39,038 nucleotides of DNA, taken from assembly GCA_947166195.1 (NCBI GenBank), contig CAMVDF010000002.1:1-39038 (forward strand), in the 5' to 3' direction. The stretch is from an uncultured Lachnospiraceae bacterium (GTDB lineage: Bacteria; Bacillota; Clostridia; Lachnospirales; Lachnospiraceae). Every line of letters starts with the position of its first letter. The stretch's first letter is position 1. The position numbers were made by a program, and so were the translations under genes. The notes beneath the pieces are model-generated. The model worked only from the letters and a program-made list of their open reading frames with translations, was not told the origin of the DNA and searched no databases. This document shows positions 9,288-18,985 of the stretch, one piece after another.

Positions 9288-9572
9288 GTGAAAGTTGCAA
9301 ATGTCAAGCAAAATTTAACATCCAATGGAGATATTCCTATGGACAACAATCTGGCTGAACGTTCTATACGCCCGTTTTCTCTTGGTCGCAAGAAGTGAGT
9401 CAATATCTTCTCAGAGCAGGGTGCCGAGGCCAATTCTGTCCTCTACAGCATCGCGGAAACTGCAAAAGCAAACAACTTACGAGTCTTCGATTACCTTGAG
9501 TACACCCTGTATCAGCTTGTAAAACATGCTAATGACACAGATCGTGATTTCCTCAAGGATCTCTTGCCCTGA
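9288..9572 (+). pseudogene. IS66-family transposase (TnpC) C-terminal remnant with nonsense codon
   Basis: In one plus-strand frame the translation reads NGDIPMDNNLAERSIRPFSL then GRKK, a TGA stop at 9396-9398, then VNIFSEQGAEANSVLYSIAE and on to DFLKDLLP and a TGA at 9570-9572. DNNLAER.IRPF..GRKNW and the AETAKAN segment are the signature of the IS66 transposase C-terminus. The in-frame stop falls exactly where the conserved Trp of GRKNW is expected, so TGG to TGA is the likely mutation. The N-terminal ~85% is gone and the frame is already closed by a stop at 9270-9272. It points against all surrounding genes. Confidence 0.85.
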
Positions 9573-9702
9573 TAAGACTACGTCCATGAACATTTCGCAG
9601 TCCGAAAAAAAATCCTAATTCATTTTTCAAAATAAAATCTATAAAAAAGCCCACAAAACGGCGTTTTCTACTTTTTCATGGTACCCATGGTTGAGGGCTT
9701 AC
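9288..9702 (+). mobile_element. Remnant of the right end of an IS66-family element
   Basis: Covers the transposase tail and ~130 non-coding bases after it, ending at GGGCTTAC (9695-9702). Its reverse complement GTAAGCCC matches the GTAAGC-type ends known for IS66 elements, so this is probably the right inverted repeat. No matching left end was found in the window. The rest of the 9101-9764 gap (9101-9287 and 9703-9764) shows no gene. The remnant separates the acetyltransferase gene from the AT-rich block upstream. Confidence 0.65.
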
Positions 9703-9764
9703 GATGGTTTAATACGACAGTTACGATATGAATCCATATACATTTTTATAGTTCAGAGTATAAA

Positions 9765-10934
9765 CTATTCTATTTCTGAATCTAAGTTCTTAAGTAAAAT
9801 CTCAAGCGAAATAATCCTATTGTTGTATATTGTTTGTAAGTATTCTTTAATCTCCTTATAGTCCAAAAAAGCGGTGACAACTATTAAATCACTGTTCCGT
9901 GCCGGAAACAGCTCATCATCTGGTTTGTACACCCTTATACCTTCATAATCAGGAAGCCCGCGTCTATCAAGTATACAATCTACATATAAACCATCCTTTA
10001 TTACTTCAGATATAAACAGTTTTCCTATTGTGTTCATACCATATACTGTCACTCTGATAATATTGTTTTTCTTAAGAAAATTAGAGATTTTAAGATTTCT
10101 CAAGTCCAGTATTTTCCACAGCGACAATATCTCTGATTCTTTATTTTTCTTTTTCAAAAGAAGTTTCATTTGTTTTTCCGTTAACGGTTTTCTGCTATTA
10201 TGAATTAAAGACCTGTCTTTATTTGTTATAAATCCAGCTGAATAAAGCAAATCCACCATTTCAATAACAGATTCATCCATATCTTTACTGTTATTTGATG
10301 TATTATTTTCAGTTGCGTTATGCCGATAAAGGATTCTCTTGTTGAACTTAAAGGAACATCCGTTGATGAGCATCAACATCCAGAGAAAGTAATCATCTGC
10401 TCCATTTTTTTTCAGGATGTTTGTTTTCCAAAACTCAGGTATACTATTTCTTTTTATCAAAACCTGACCTGGAGAAACAATTCCATTGTACCCCTGCAGA
10501 AAATGTTCAAGGGATATGACCGAATTGAATTCCTCTTCAGATAAATAAATTTCTTTGCTCAGATTCTTCCCATTACAAATTACAGCGTCAGAATCACCGA
10601 GAAATTCAAGCTGTGAGATAATATAATTACTACTTATAGTATCGTCTTGATCTAAAAAAAAGATATATTCACCATCAGATTTGCTCAAACCATCAACTCT
10701 TGATTTATGAATCCCACAATTACTCTCGTGATTTTCTATTATAACCGTTAAATTCTGCAGGTAATTATTTGTTATACTAATTGACTCGTCCGGATAATCA
10801 TTTACTATTACCAATTCAACCTGCCTGTTTTTTCCTATCTCATTTATATTTCTTTCCAACATTTTTATAATGCTATCAATGTAAGAAGCACCCTTGTATA
10901 TTGGAACAATTACACTAATCTTTCCTTCAATCAT
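9765..10934 (-). CDS. GT2 glycosyltransferase with C-terminal Rossmann module
   Basis: The 389-aa protein begins KISVIVPIYKGASYIDSIIK, with VIVNDYPDES and FFLDQDDTIS as the GT-A nucleotide- and metal-binding signatures. The recurrent module follows from ~294 (RVTVYGMNTIGKLFISEVI, VDCILDRR, GIRVYKPDDE, LIVVTAFLD). I place the start at the ATG at 10934, whose A is three bases after the stop of the upstream GT4 gene (TGATCATG); a TTG two codons earlier overlaps that stop and is less likely. It is an AT-rich gene, like those up to ~24.6 kb. Acceptor and donor are unknown. Confidence 0.85.
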   Translation of the reverse strand: MIEGKISVIVPIYKGASYIDSIIKMLERNINEIGKNRQVELVIVNDYPDESISITNNYLQNLTVIIENHESNCGIHKSRVDGLSKSDGEYIFFLDQDDTISSNYIISQLEFLGDSDAVICNGKNLSKEIYLSEEEFNSVISLEHFLQGYNGIVSPGQVLIKRNSIPEFWKTNILKKNGADDYFLWMLMLINGCSFKFNKRILYRHNATENNTSNNSKDMDESVIEMVDLLYSAGFITNKDRSLIHNSRKPLTEKQMKLLLKKKNKESEILSLWKILDLRNLKISNFLKKNNIIRVTVYGMNTIGKLFISEVIKDGLYVDCILDRRGLPDYEGIRVYKPDDELFPARNSDLIVVTAFLDYKEIKEYLQTIYNNRIISLEILLKNLDSEIE

Positions 10935-10936
10935 GA

Positions 10937-12043
10937 TCAATTCTCAGCCAAAACAGAATCAAACAGGTGTTCTATTCTCTTGATATAAGAATTCAAATTA
11001 AACCTTTCAACAGATGCATAACAGTAATTTTCAACTAACTCTCTATTTTCATTTTCAACATAGTAAACAATTGCTTCTTGAGCTTCAAAATCTGTTTCTA
11101 TTACTGTTCCACAGAACTTATTCTCAGCCAATACCCTGGCTCCCCCAACCACAGTTGAAACAAAAGGAACGCCCAAAGCAAGGCTTTCCAGTAAACACAT
11201 TGGAAAACCCTCTTCTGTAGAAAGTAAAACAGTAGCTCTAGCCTGCCTAATTATTGGAAATGGATTCTCAATATATCCCAAAAAATGAACAAATTCTGTT
11301 AGCCCTTCCCGCAAACTATCTTTTTCAATCTGGTTCCTTAACGGACCATATCCTATAAAATATACATGATATTTTTTTCCTCGTTGATGAAGTTTGGCGA
11401 TCATTCTATATAGACGATCCGGACACTTTCTCTTTTCCAGTCTTCCTACAAATATCACAGCTGGTTGTAATAGCAGAACAGAGGTTGATTCTTTTGATTT
11501 CTCTCTTACATTATTTATGTCCAAACCATTATATATTTCTACTACTTTACCGCTATATTCAGGAAACAGTTCACATATAGACATAGAAGTAATATCACTA
11601 ATTGAAACAATTTTATCGGCAACTTTGAATGGCCGACGTTGCAAATTAAGGTAGCGTTCCATGCCTGCTTGGGCAAGATCGTATATGCATGTATGAATCC
11701 AGGCTATAGACTTGTGATTATCAGGAAGTAAAAAAGAAGGCAACTGATAATTGAATGAAATATACAAATCAAATTCATCACCTAAATAATAGTCAAAAAC
11801 TCTTTTGGGGTTTTCGTATAATAATCTCATATTGAATCTAGGTCTTGGATCATCAGCAGACATAATAAACGGCAAAATATGTACAGCCGGATCTGTGTCC
11901 TCAATTTTTATATCAGAATGAACCACCTCTATGATACTTATATCATATTTTTCTTTATTCAGATTATTAACAATGGTTGTAAGAAGAGATTCTGCTCCAC
12001 CACCCGAAGAATAAGAATAAATAATAAAAACAATTTTCACCAC
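10937..12043 (-). CDS. GT4-family (GT-B) glycosyltransferase
   Basis: The 368-aa protein shows the GT-B retaining glycosyltransferase layout: an N-terminal GGGAESLL loop after VFIIYSYS, the linker VEIYNGLDI, the start of the C-terminal domain VIFVGRLEKRKCPDRLYRMI, and EGFPMCLLESLALGVPFVST as the family 4 E(x7)E motif. It probably adds an internal hexose to the glycan. It is one of the few cluster enzymes without the recurrent Rossmann module. The start is GTG at 12043-12041, overlapping the stop of the sulfatase-fold gene by seven bases; a second GTG follows at once. Confidence 0.9.
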   Translation of the reverse strand: MVKIVFIIYSYSSGGGAESLLTTIVNNLNKEKYDISIIEVVHSDIKIEDTDPAVHILPFIMSADDPRPRFNMRLLYENPKRVFDYYLGDEFDLYISFNYQLPSFLLPDNHKSIAWIHTCIYDLAQAGMERYLNLQRRPFKVADKIVSISDITSMSICELFPEYSGKVVEIYNGLDINNVREKSKESTSVLLLQPAVIFVGRLEKRKCPDRLYRMIAKLHQRGKKYHVYFIGYGPLRNQIEKDSLREGLTEFVHFLGYIENPFPIIRQARATVLLSTEEGFPMCLLESLALGVPFVSTVVGGARVLAENKFCGTVIETDFEAQEAIVYYVENENRELVENYCYASVERFNLNSYIKRIEHLFDSVLAEN

Positions 12044-13800
12044 GCGTTTACACCAATTGAAATATATTCTCTAATCTCCTCTATTAATGAACTTTTAATA
12101 TTTTGATCTAATTCCTCTCGGCCTTCAAAATAAAGTTCTATGGTTCCATCACCAAACAATAATAACTTGTAACCATCATCAAAAATGAATCCTTCAAATT
12201 CACGCAAAAATCGATTCCACCCCATTTTGGAGTAAATCCACTTGAAATCAGGATTATACAACGCAGACCTCCCTATCTTGATATATCTTCTTTTTTTAGG
12301 AATAAACGCCTCATTTCTTAATAGTGATATCATAATGTCATTTATATCCAACAAGGAAATCAACACATTTTCTGATCTGGACGAAATGAATGGAGAAATC
12401 ACGCAAAAAGGGATTTCCAACCACTCATCCCCTGCGGTTAATTCAACCGGATTGATATCCTCCAACATAGTTCCCTCATCTAAAACCATATTTCCATGAT
12501 CAGCAAAAAGCAATAAGCTGCAGTTCAATCTGCTTAGAAGTGGTGATAATGTATCATCTAAATATCTGATACTATCCGCGTGTTGAGAAACATAGTTAGT
12601 ACAGAGAACTCCACCTCTTGTTGGAAGATAATCAAATATCATTGCCGTCCCATCAGCTATCATCTTTCCCTTAGTATATGGGTTTGGATAGGAATAATGA
12701 CTCTCATATAATTCATGCAGGTAAAACAGTCCATTGTTTTCCTCTATTGCATCAAGAACAAAATCCCAGATTTTTTCCGAAAAAGTCTGTGCATGATTTG
12801 AATACTTAAAATTTATATCATATATATAATGATTCCCATCGCCATATATATATACCGTTCTTTTCTGTTTAAGAGCTTCCCTAATAAACCTGCACTCATC
12901 TGATTGAACTTCCGTTTTGTCATAATACTTGCTTTTTTGATCAGTGTTCTCCGAGAAAGACGGGACCAAGCTCTCATAAGTGGAAGTAGAATACGCATAT
13001 CCCCTTTCAAATATACAACCTCTTTTATTCAACACATCCATTGTTTGATACATTTCGCTTGGTGACAAATCTCTTTTTCTCAAGCCATCCATACATAACA
13101 TCAATACATTATTATTATCAATTTTCTCCATAGCATTCAGTTCTTCTATGTATAAATTGTTAATTAAAGTATGAAATCTGCTATATTCATCCTGATCCTT
13201 CAATTCTGATGCAAGACACAGGGCCATTCTGAAGTCTTTTATAGAGACAAAAGCCTTTATCAGTTCAAAAACAATCTTTTGTTTTTCAGTTCCTTCAACA
13301 CGATCAATTTCATTCCAAAGAGAATTGATTTTTAGATATCTTTCATATGGTCCCTTAGCATAATATTCCGCATACTGTTTATTCCCCTTGTTCTCAAGGC
13401 TTTCGTATATATCAAGCACATCTACGGAACTATGTTTTCTTCTTAAAATGTCTTTGATTTCATCCAAATATCTATATGATGATATTATAATACCATCAAT
13501 ACCGTTCTCTTCTATGTCCGAATCGCTTATAATAGGCAAGCCTGAAGCAATACAATCGGAAACGTTATTATCTATTATGGCAACTAAGTTCTTTAATTCA
13601 AAAACAAAATCAGACATTAGAACTCTTGTATGTCTTCCATTACAATAAACTGCAACAGAATGATGTTCCTTCATGAATGCAGAAATCGCTTCCCTGATTA
13701 CTGCATTTTTCTGCGTATCATTAGTCTCATCGATCATACCCAGCTCTTTTAGAATCTGTTGGTATTTATCTTCTAATTCTTTTCTTTTCATTGAACTCAA
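12037..13800 (-). CDS. Alkaline-phosphatase/sulfatase-fold enzyme with N-terminal Rossmann module
   Basis: The 587-aa protein has a degenerate copy of the recurrent module at ~47-125 (SVAVYCNGRHTRVLM, VAIIDNN, GLPIISDSDI, IDGIIISSYR). The larger domain from ~230 begins NVLMLCMDGLRKRDL with metal-binding Asp238, has YSTSTYESLVPSF near 270-282 where the nucleophilic Thr/Ser is expected, and ends with LLLFADHGN near 429-437 (the DH metal pair). That is the alkaline phosphatase superfamily pattern shared by sulfatases, phosphoethanolamine transferases and LtaS. No membrane segment is present, so it is not a typical LtaS or EptA and should act in the cytoplasm. A phospho- or sulfo-group transferase or hydrolase on a precursor is plausible. 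The start is TTG at 13800 or ATG at 13791. Confidence 0.75.
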   Translation of the reverse strand: MSSMKRKELEDKYQQILKELGMIDETNDTQKNAVIREAISAFMKEHHSVAVYCNGRHTRVLMSDFVFELKNLVAIIDNNVSDCIASGLPIISDSDIEENGIDGIIISSYRYLDEIKDILRRKHSSVDVLDIYESLENKGNKQYAEYYAKGPYERYLKINSLWNEIDRVEGTEKQKIVFELIKAFVSIKDFRMALCLASELKDQDEYSRFHTLINNLYIEELNAMEKIDNNNVLMLCMDGLRKRDLSPSEMYQTMDVLNKRGCIFERGYAYSTSTYESLVPSFSENTDQKSKYYDKTEVQSDECRFIREALKQKRTVYIYGDGNHYIYDINFKYSNHAQTFSEKIWDFVLDAIEENNGLFYLHELYESHYSYPNPYTKGKMIADGTAMIFDYLPTRGGVLCTNYVSQHADSIRYLDDTLSPLLSRLNCSLLLFADHGNMVLDEGTMLEDINPVELTAGDEWLEIPFCVISPFISSRSENVLISLLDINDIMISLLRNEAFIPKKRRYIKIGRSALYNPDFKWIYSKMGWNRFLREFEGFIFDDGYKLLLFGDGTIELYFEGREELDQNIKSSLIEEIREYISIGVNAW

Positions 13801-13803
13801 ATG

Positions 13804-15423
13804 TCACCTGCTATTGATTCTTTCAAGTCTATCCAAAAATATTTGTCTTCCCAAATATCCATATGCATAATTATTCAGATACTGCGGATCACATCCATAC
13901 TTAAAATCCAAATCTGTAAATATAATCCTATCATTATTTTTTTTAAATCCAAGTTGTTTTACTTCTATCCCATAATCCTGGCACTTACCTAAAAATATGT
14001 TTTCCAAACTATCAATTCGTTTATTAGTCTCTCGTATATCATCAATATTACTGAATCGTTTTTTATCATCTAACCCTCCATAATATTCACTCAATCTTTC
14101 TTTTATCAATACTACCGATATTTTATTCTTTATTCTATTTAGCAAATCAAGAAAAGTATCACACTTATCAGCCCAAAGTCTCATATAATTACAAGAACGA
14201 TTTTTTATAACCTCTGAAGAGTTATAGCAAAAAAACTTCCCTTCTTTTAAAGCCTCACTGTCGGTATAATAGTTTTCACCATCTTTTATAATATCAAAAC
14301 GTTCATTCAAAAAATCTATATATAATACTGTTCTTCTCGTTATGTCAGATATCCTTTTATACAACTGTCCAGATGTATCCATCATAATTTGTTTTATTCT
14401 GTATTCTGGCAAGTTATTCAATACAACTTCTTTTCCTACGGTCATTGCAGAAATCAGGCTGGAAAAGTTATAATGTTCTATATCTCGGCTTATTCCAATA
14501 CTCATCAAAGACCACCATGATGAAAAAGAACCAATCAATATGTAATCTACCTCGTTTTCTACCGGACAAAAATCATTATCAAAATTTTTCCATATAGTCT
14601 TTAAAGCCTCATCAGGAATCTCTCTTTCCTTGTGCATATTTGCATGCATTTGCAGATGAGCTAACACATTTAGCATAATGAAGACTTCATTACCATCATA
14701 TACGTCCAATCTTCTACACTCACTAATCCCAAAGGCCAGTGTTTCATTATAGTCCAAAACTGTACTTTCAGATGAAAGACTATCTGTCCTTATTCTGTAA
14801 TTATATTTGAGTCCTTTTATAAGTGTAACTTTATTCGCACTTAATATCGAATATATATTATATGCCCAATCCTCATAGTGGTGCACAGTTGGAAAATAAA
14901 GTTTATTCTTTTTCACCCAACTTTTTTTATATATTCTTTTCCAAACAGCTGGAGAATCAAATGTCATCAAAAATCCTAAATCCTCTTTCGTAACATATGT
15001 CCCACTTGGGATCCAACATACTCTTTTTTTTCTATCTTTTTCAACAAAGAAAGCTCCTGTATAACCTGCAATGTCAGCTCCCGCCTCTTCAATAGCGTTT
15101 ACCAGGCACTCCACGAAGTCAGATTCAATCCAATCATCTGAATCTACAAAAGTAATATAATCCCCTTGTGAGTACTCTATACCTATGTTCCTTTTTTTTC
15201 CCAGGCAGATATTCTCCCCTATAACAACAACTCTAATTCTGTAATCATTCTCAGACCAAAATTGACACTTCTCCAGACTATCATCATCGCTTTTACTATA
15301 AATAATAATAACCTCAATGTTTCTATATGTTTGATTAATAACGCTGTTCAGACATTCATCTATATATTCCTCAACATTGAAAACAGGTATAATTATACTC
15401 ACTAATTTTTCATTTAATAACAC
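13804..15423 (-). CDS. GT2 glycosyltransferase with DUF6270-like C-terminal domain
   Basis: The 539-aa protein has a GT-A domain at ~1-240: LVSIIIPVFNVEEYIDECLN, then VIIIYSKSDDDSLE (replacing DDGSTD) and FVDSDDWIESD for metal binding. Residues ~295-530 look like the DUF6270 family: an SGNH-like opening YILIGSFSSWWSLMSIG, a mid-segment RRTVLYIDFLNERFDII, and a C-terminal ITFTD/IIFTDLDFKYG region. DUF6270 domains are common on glycan-locus transferases and may be esterase- or transferase-like. That assignment is from memory of the pattern and is the less certain half. The GTG start at 15423 has GAGGA about five bases upstream. Confidence 0.75.
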   Translation of the reverse strand: MLLNEKLVSIIIPVFNVEEYIDECLNSVINQTYRNIEVIIIYSKSDDDSLEKCQFWSENDYRIRVVVIGENICLGKKRNIGIEYSQGDYITFVDSDDWIESDFVECLVNAIEEAGADIAGYTGAFFVEKDRKKRVCWIPSGTYVTKEDLGFLMTFDSPAVWKRIYKKSWVKKNKLYFPTVHHYEDWAYNIYSILSANKVTLIKGLKYNYRIRTDSLSSESTVLDYNETLAFGISECRRLDVYDGNEVFIMLNVLAHLQMHANMHKEREIPDEALKTIWKNFDNDFCPVENEVDYILIGSFSSWWSLMSIGISRDIEHYNFSSLISAMTVGKEVVLNNLPEYRIKQIMMDTSGQLYKRISDITRRTVLYIDFLNERFDIIKDGENYYTDSEALKEGKFFCYNSSEVIKNRSCNYMRLWADKCDTFLDLLNRIKNKISVVLIKERLSEYYGGLDDKKRFSNIDDIRETNKRIDSLENIFLGKCQDYGIEVKQLGFKKNNDRIIFTDLDFKYGCDPQYLNNYAYGYLGRQIFLDRLERINSR

Positions 15424-15456
15424 GTCATTCCTCTATAATTATTTCATGTATAAAGC

Positions 15457-16620
15457 TTAAGCCAAACCTCTTACAATCTTTTCCTCTGGTACATCACAAT
15501 TCGATAAAATATCAACAATCGAATTAATTGTATCCTTTTGTGTCGCAGCAATTATTATATAATCGTAATCATCTATCTCTTTGATTCTGTCCGGATTTTG
15601 AACACCTTGCTTTTGCAGACTTAAATAATTCCTGTCCACTTGCATAACGAGTTCAGCAAATCCTGTTCTATTTATCTGTTCAACATATGCGTTACCCATC
15701 TCAGAAGCTCCGTATACTATTATTCTACTTCCTGCAGGGATTGATCCAAACGGAAACATATACTTATATCTTCCGCTTATAAAACTTACATCATACATCC
15801 TCATCCGATAGCCAACAGAAGCAGCAAAAAATAAATCTAATTGTTCAATGATATTTGAATCCCATTCAAATCTTTCTCCAAGATAATTATATAACCGAGC
15901 CAATTCTCCAAAATAATTATGATCCTTTATGTAATATGCGACTTCATTTCTTGGCCTCTGTCTATGAAAATATAATGGCTTATCCAAAATCATAAGCGTG
16001 TCTGCCTCAGTCATAATCGGGTATGATATAGCCAAATCCTGACCGTAATTTAAGATGCCTGCATTTTTTGCCCTTCTAATTGAATCTAATAGAATACTAT
16101 ATTTAAAAACCTTATTGCAGACCGACGGTTCAAAACCATAACTATTATTCTTTTTTTCCCAAATCATATTTGTACAGATATTATCAATATTCTTCCTGTT
16201 CATAAACCCGCTTGATGTATAACTATGAGTTATATATTGATAATCATCATCAAACCATCTTATAATATCATAAGAGATGATATCTACACTTTCACGCATA
16301 TACTCAGCCACAGTATCATATGTAGACTGATCAATCCAATCATCTGCATCCAAGAAGGAAACGTATTCACAATCAACTGCTTTGACACCAACATATCTTG
16401 ATGGTAACATTCCCATATTCTTTTGGTGAATAACTTTTACTCGATCATCATTCTTACTGTACTCATCACATATCTTGCCACTACTATCTGTGGAGCCATC
16501 ATCAACAAGAACCAATTGAAAATCTCTATAAGTTTGATTTAACACACTGTCCAAACACTTTCTCAAGTACTTTTCATCATTATATACGGGTATAATAATT
16601 CCCAACTCGACTTTTTTCAT
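15457..16620 (-). CDS. GT2 glycosyltransferase with C-terminal Rossmann module
   Basis: The 387-aa protein starts LGIIIPVYNDEKYLRKCLDS, followed by LVDDGSTDSSGKICDEY and FLDADDWIDQ, a textbook GT2 enzyme. The recurrent module occupies ~299-387 (RIIVYGASEMGNAYVEQI, VMQVDRNY, YIIIAATQKD). The ATG overlaps the stop of the upstream TylF-like gene in an ATGA arrangement, which indicates coupled translation and a shared substrate path. The sugar is unknown. Confidence 0.9.
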   Translation of the reverse strand: MKKVELGIIIPVYNDEKYLRKCLDSVLNQTYRDFQLVLVDDGSTDSSGKICDEYSKNDDRVKVIHQKNMGMLPSRYVGVKAVDCEYVSFLDADDWIDQSTYDTVAEYMRESVDIISYDIIRWFDDDYQYITHSYTSSGFMNRKNIDNICTNMIWEKKNNSYGFEPSVCNKVFKYSILLDSIRRAKNAGILNYGQDLAISYPIMTEADTLMILDKPLYFHRQRPRNEVAYYIKDHNYFGELARLYNYLGERFEWDSNIIEQLDLFFAASVGYRMRMYDVSFISGRYKYMFPFGSIPAGSRIIVYGASEMGNAYVEQINRTGFAELVMQVDRNYLSLQKQGVQNPDRIKEIDDYDYIIIAATQKDTINSIVDILSNCDVPEEKIVRGLA

Positions 16621-17657
16621 TTCAACACACCATTTTTAGTAATCACTAATGTTCCTGCTCTGTCAGCCAAAGGCACCTTTGCAATTCTTTCACCAATATT
16701 ATTTTCATATCGTTTTACTGCATTTTTTACCCCACTTAAATTTTGGCTGTTATAATCATGCAGAAAAATGTAACCTCCGGAGCTTAAACGAGGATAAAAA
16801 AAATCCAACCCCTCATAGATGGAGTCCTCGAAGTCAACGTCAATAGAAACAAAGGCAAATTGTAATTCCCTTATATTATCTGTCACTGTTTCAGGGAAAA
16901 AGCCCTTGTATACGTGACACATCTGAGGATAAGGAAGATTTGTCATCAAAGTATCCAAACTAGTTAATTTATGTATGTATTCAAATTCTTCATCTGATCT
17001 ACCCGCTTTACGCTCTCTACTTGACTCTTCATTGTCAAATCCTTCAAATGTATCAAACAGATACAATTCTCTTTTCTCAAATTTCTTATTCATTAATGCA
17101 GAAAAGGTTCCACGAAAAACGCCCAATTCTGCTATCTCTCCTTGAATCCCATTGTTTATCAATTCTTCAGCGACAAATTCAAATGTTCTATAACGGAAAT
17201 AGTCTCCGATATATTCAGGATCGCAAAAATCTTCACTCCCTACAAGTCTAGTCGTATCAAATTCATCTCTTTCGTTTTGTTTCATAAATCTGTATGTTCG
17301 CATTCGAATATCCTTATACAATTTTGGTGATATCTTAAATATTGTCTGCAAATCCTGACATGCCAATGTCTCCGCAATATAATCAGAATAAATAACCTTT
17401 TTTCTATCTATGCCCAAATCAAGACACATGGAAATAATTTCGCTAAAGTAAACAGATGAAACTATCAAATAATCAATTTCTTTTTCTCTTTTTGCCATTT
17501 CGTAAGGGCTAATCACCTGACGCCCACAAAAGACGTTATGATAGTTGTATGTGTCGACAAAAAAAACCACTTCACACCCCTTAAAATAGTCAAAATCCAT
17601 ATATCTTGTAGTTCGTCTTCCGACTCCCCAAATTGCTATTTTTATTCTTTTCTCCAT
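16617..17657 (-). CDS. TylF/MycF-type O-methyltransferase with N-terminal Rossmann module
   Basis: Start set at the ATG at 17657, which has a perfect AGGAGG about five bases upstream; an upstream in-frame ATG at 17735 has none and would add 26 non-conserved residues. The 346-aa product carries the recurrent module from residue ~5 (KIAIWGVGRRTTRYMDF, VVFFVDTYN, GRQVISPYEM, DYLIVSSVYF). The rest matches macrocin-O-methyltransferases: GEIAELGVFRGTFSALM (SAM site), LYLFDTFEGFD, FAFVSIDVDFEDSIYEGLDF (metal and catalytic Asp) and SGGYIFLHDYN. It probably O-methylates a sugar hydroxyl of the glycan. Confidence 0.87.
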   Translation of the reverse strand: MEKRIKIAIWGVGRRTTRYMDFDYFKGCEVVFFVDTYNYHNVFCGRQVISPYEMAKREKEIDYLIVSSVYFSEIISMCLDLGIDRKKVIYSDYIAETLACQDLQTIFKISPKLYKDIRMRTYRFMKQNERDEFDTTRLVGSEDFCDPEYIGDYFRYRTFEFVAEELINNGIQGEIAELGVFRGTFSALMNKKFEKRELYLFDTFEGFDNEESSRERKAGRSDEEFEYIHKLTSLDTLMTNLPYPQMCHVYKGFFPETVTDNIRELQFAFVSIDVDFEDSIYEGLDFFYPRLSSGGYIFLHDYNSQNLSGVKNAVKRYENNIGERIAKVPLADRAGTLVITKNGVLK

Positions 17658-17831
17658 TTTTCCTCCTGAAATATTATCACCCACAAAATACAACCCTACT
17701 AACGTATATGGATCCTTGATAATTTTATATTTCAATCAATATATATTGATTTATCAGGACGCGAGTTCCCCTTTAGGTCTGCGTAGTCATAATCATCAAA
17801 AAAATCCCTTTTCGCAGTATACAAAAATCAT

Positions 17832-18920
17832 TTAATTCAAACGTTTTTTTATGTACTCGAGGCTCCTAAAGTACTCATCTCTCACTTTTAGTGATTCATA
17901 GCTCAATTCAGCTTTATGAATAGAATGTGTGTTTTCCGTAATTCTGACATGGGCTCCACTTTTCCCCATTGGATTAAACACATCCATTGGAAAGATTATA
18001 TTTCCATTTATATTTTCGTACTCTCCGTTCATTGTGAAACCATAATCTTTTAATACACCATACTGATACTCAACACAGGTAGTCATATTATATGATCCAT
18101 CCTCGTTCCTGAAATGACAGTCATTATAATAATCTCTAAGTATTTTTATTAGTTTATTACCCTTGGTAGCTCCAAATCCTAGTCCTAACGCAACCACGCT
18201 TGCATCAAAGTAGCCCATGAAACTATTACTTCCAAGTAGATCATCTAAGTTTTGTATTACTTCAACATCAGTATCAAAGTATATTCCGCCAAATTCATAT
18301 ATTACATCCAATCTGAGATAATCAGGCACAAAGCCCCACTTTTCCTCCTCATATGCCTCTTTCATGTATCTATTTTTCGATATATCATAATTAGATTCAT
18401 CCCATCTGATTATTTCATAATCTGGACAATACTTTCTCCAGGTAGCGATGTTTTCTTCAAACCTATCCGGGATTCTATTATGCCCAAACCAGGCGTAATG
18501 TATCACTTTAGGAATTAGAGCATTACCTTTCTTAAAATCAATTGTTCTGCACGATGTATGTTCTTCTAAAAGAGAACAGATAAAGCAATCTACACCTTCG
18601 AACGCTTGAATTGAATCGAGTTCCTTTAATATATCACCTGCACTTAAAACACTTGTGATGAGAAATGCTGTTCCATTTATGGCATCATTATTAGCAACTA
18701 GAAAATCCATACTATGAACAGGAACAGCATAACCACCTTCAAATGATATTTCCTTCTGAAGATTTTCCGCATTACAATCTATTACACAACTGATTTTCTC
18801 AATCAGTCCATTTCGTTCAACAAAAGGAACAAACTTTCTTCCAGCACCAAATGCTATAATCCTTTTCTTTTGTGTTCTATTGATGAATTCAGCAAAGTTG
18901 CAATCAATCAGTAGTACCAC
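17832..18920 (-). CDS. GT32-type (DXD sugar-binding) glycosyltransferase with N-terminal Rossmann module
   Basis: The 362-aa protein starts with the recurrent module (KKRIIAFGAGRKFVPFV near 17-33, then CVIDCNAEN, AFLITSVLS). From ~128 it matches the Gly_transf_sug / GT32 family: ALIPKVIHYAWFGHNRIPDR, WRKYCPDYEIIRWDESNYD, FVPDYLRLDVIYEFGGIYFD and the metal-binding DTDVEV. These are retaining enzymes such as capsular mannosyl- or galactosyltransferases. The start is GTG at 18920 with only a weak purine stretch upstream. A further ATG does not occur before the module, so GTG is favoured. Confidence 0.87.
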   Translation of the reverse strand: MVLLIDCNFAEFINRTQKKRIIAFGAGRKFVPFVERNGLIEKISCVIDCNAENLQKEISFEGGYAVPVHSMDFLVANNDAINGTAFLITSVLSAGDILKELDSIQAFEGVDCFICSLLEEHTSCRTIDFKKGNALIPKVIHYAWFGHNRIPDRFEENIATWRKYCPDYEIIRWDESNYDISKNRYMKEAYEEEKWGFVPDYLRLDVIYEFGGIYFDTDVEVIQNLDDLLGSNSFMGYFDASVVALGLGFGATKGNKLIKILRDYYNDCHFRNEDGSYNMTTCVEYQYGVLKDYGFTMNGEYENINGNIIFPMDVFNPMGKSGAHVRITENTHSIHKAELSYESLKVRDEYFRSLEYIKKRLN

Positions 18921-18985
18921 TTAAAACACCATCTTCTAAAATACTAATCTTTTAAAACTCTGATATGCAATATACACAAACCAAT

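Noticed and set aside
17658-17735. Upstream ATG for the TylF-like methyltransferase gene
   Set aside because: No ribosome-binding site, whereas the ATG at 17657 has a perfect AGGAGG and starts right at the conserved module.
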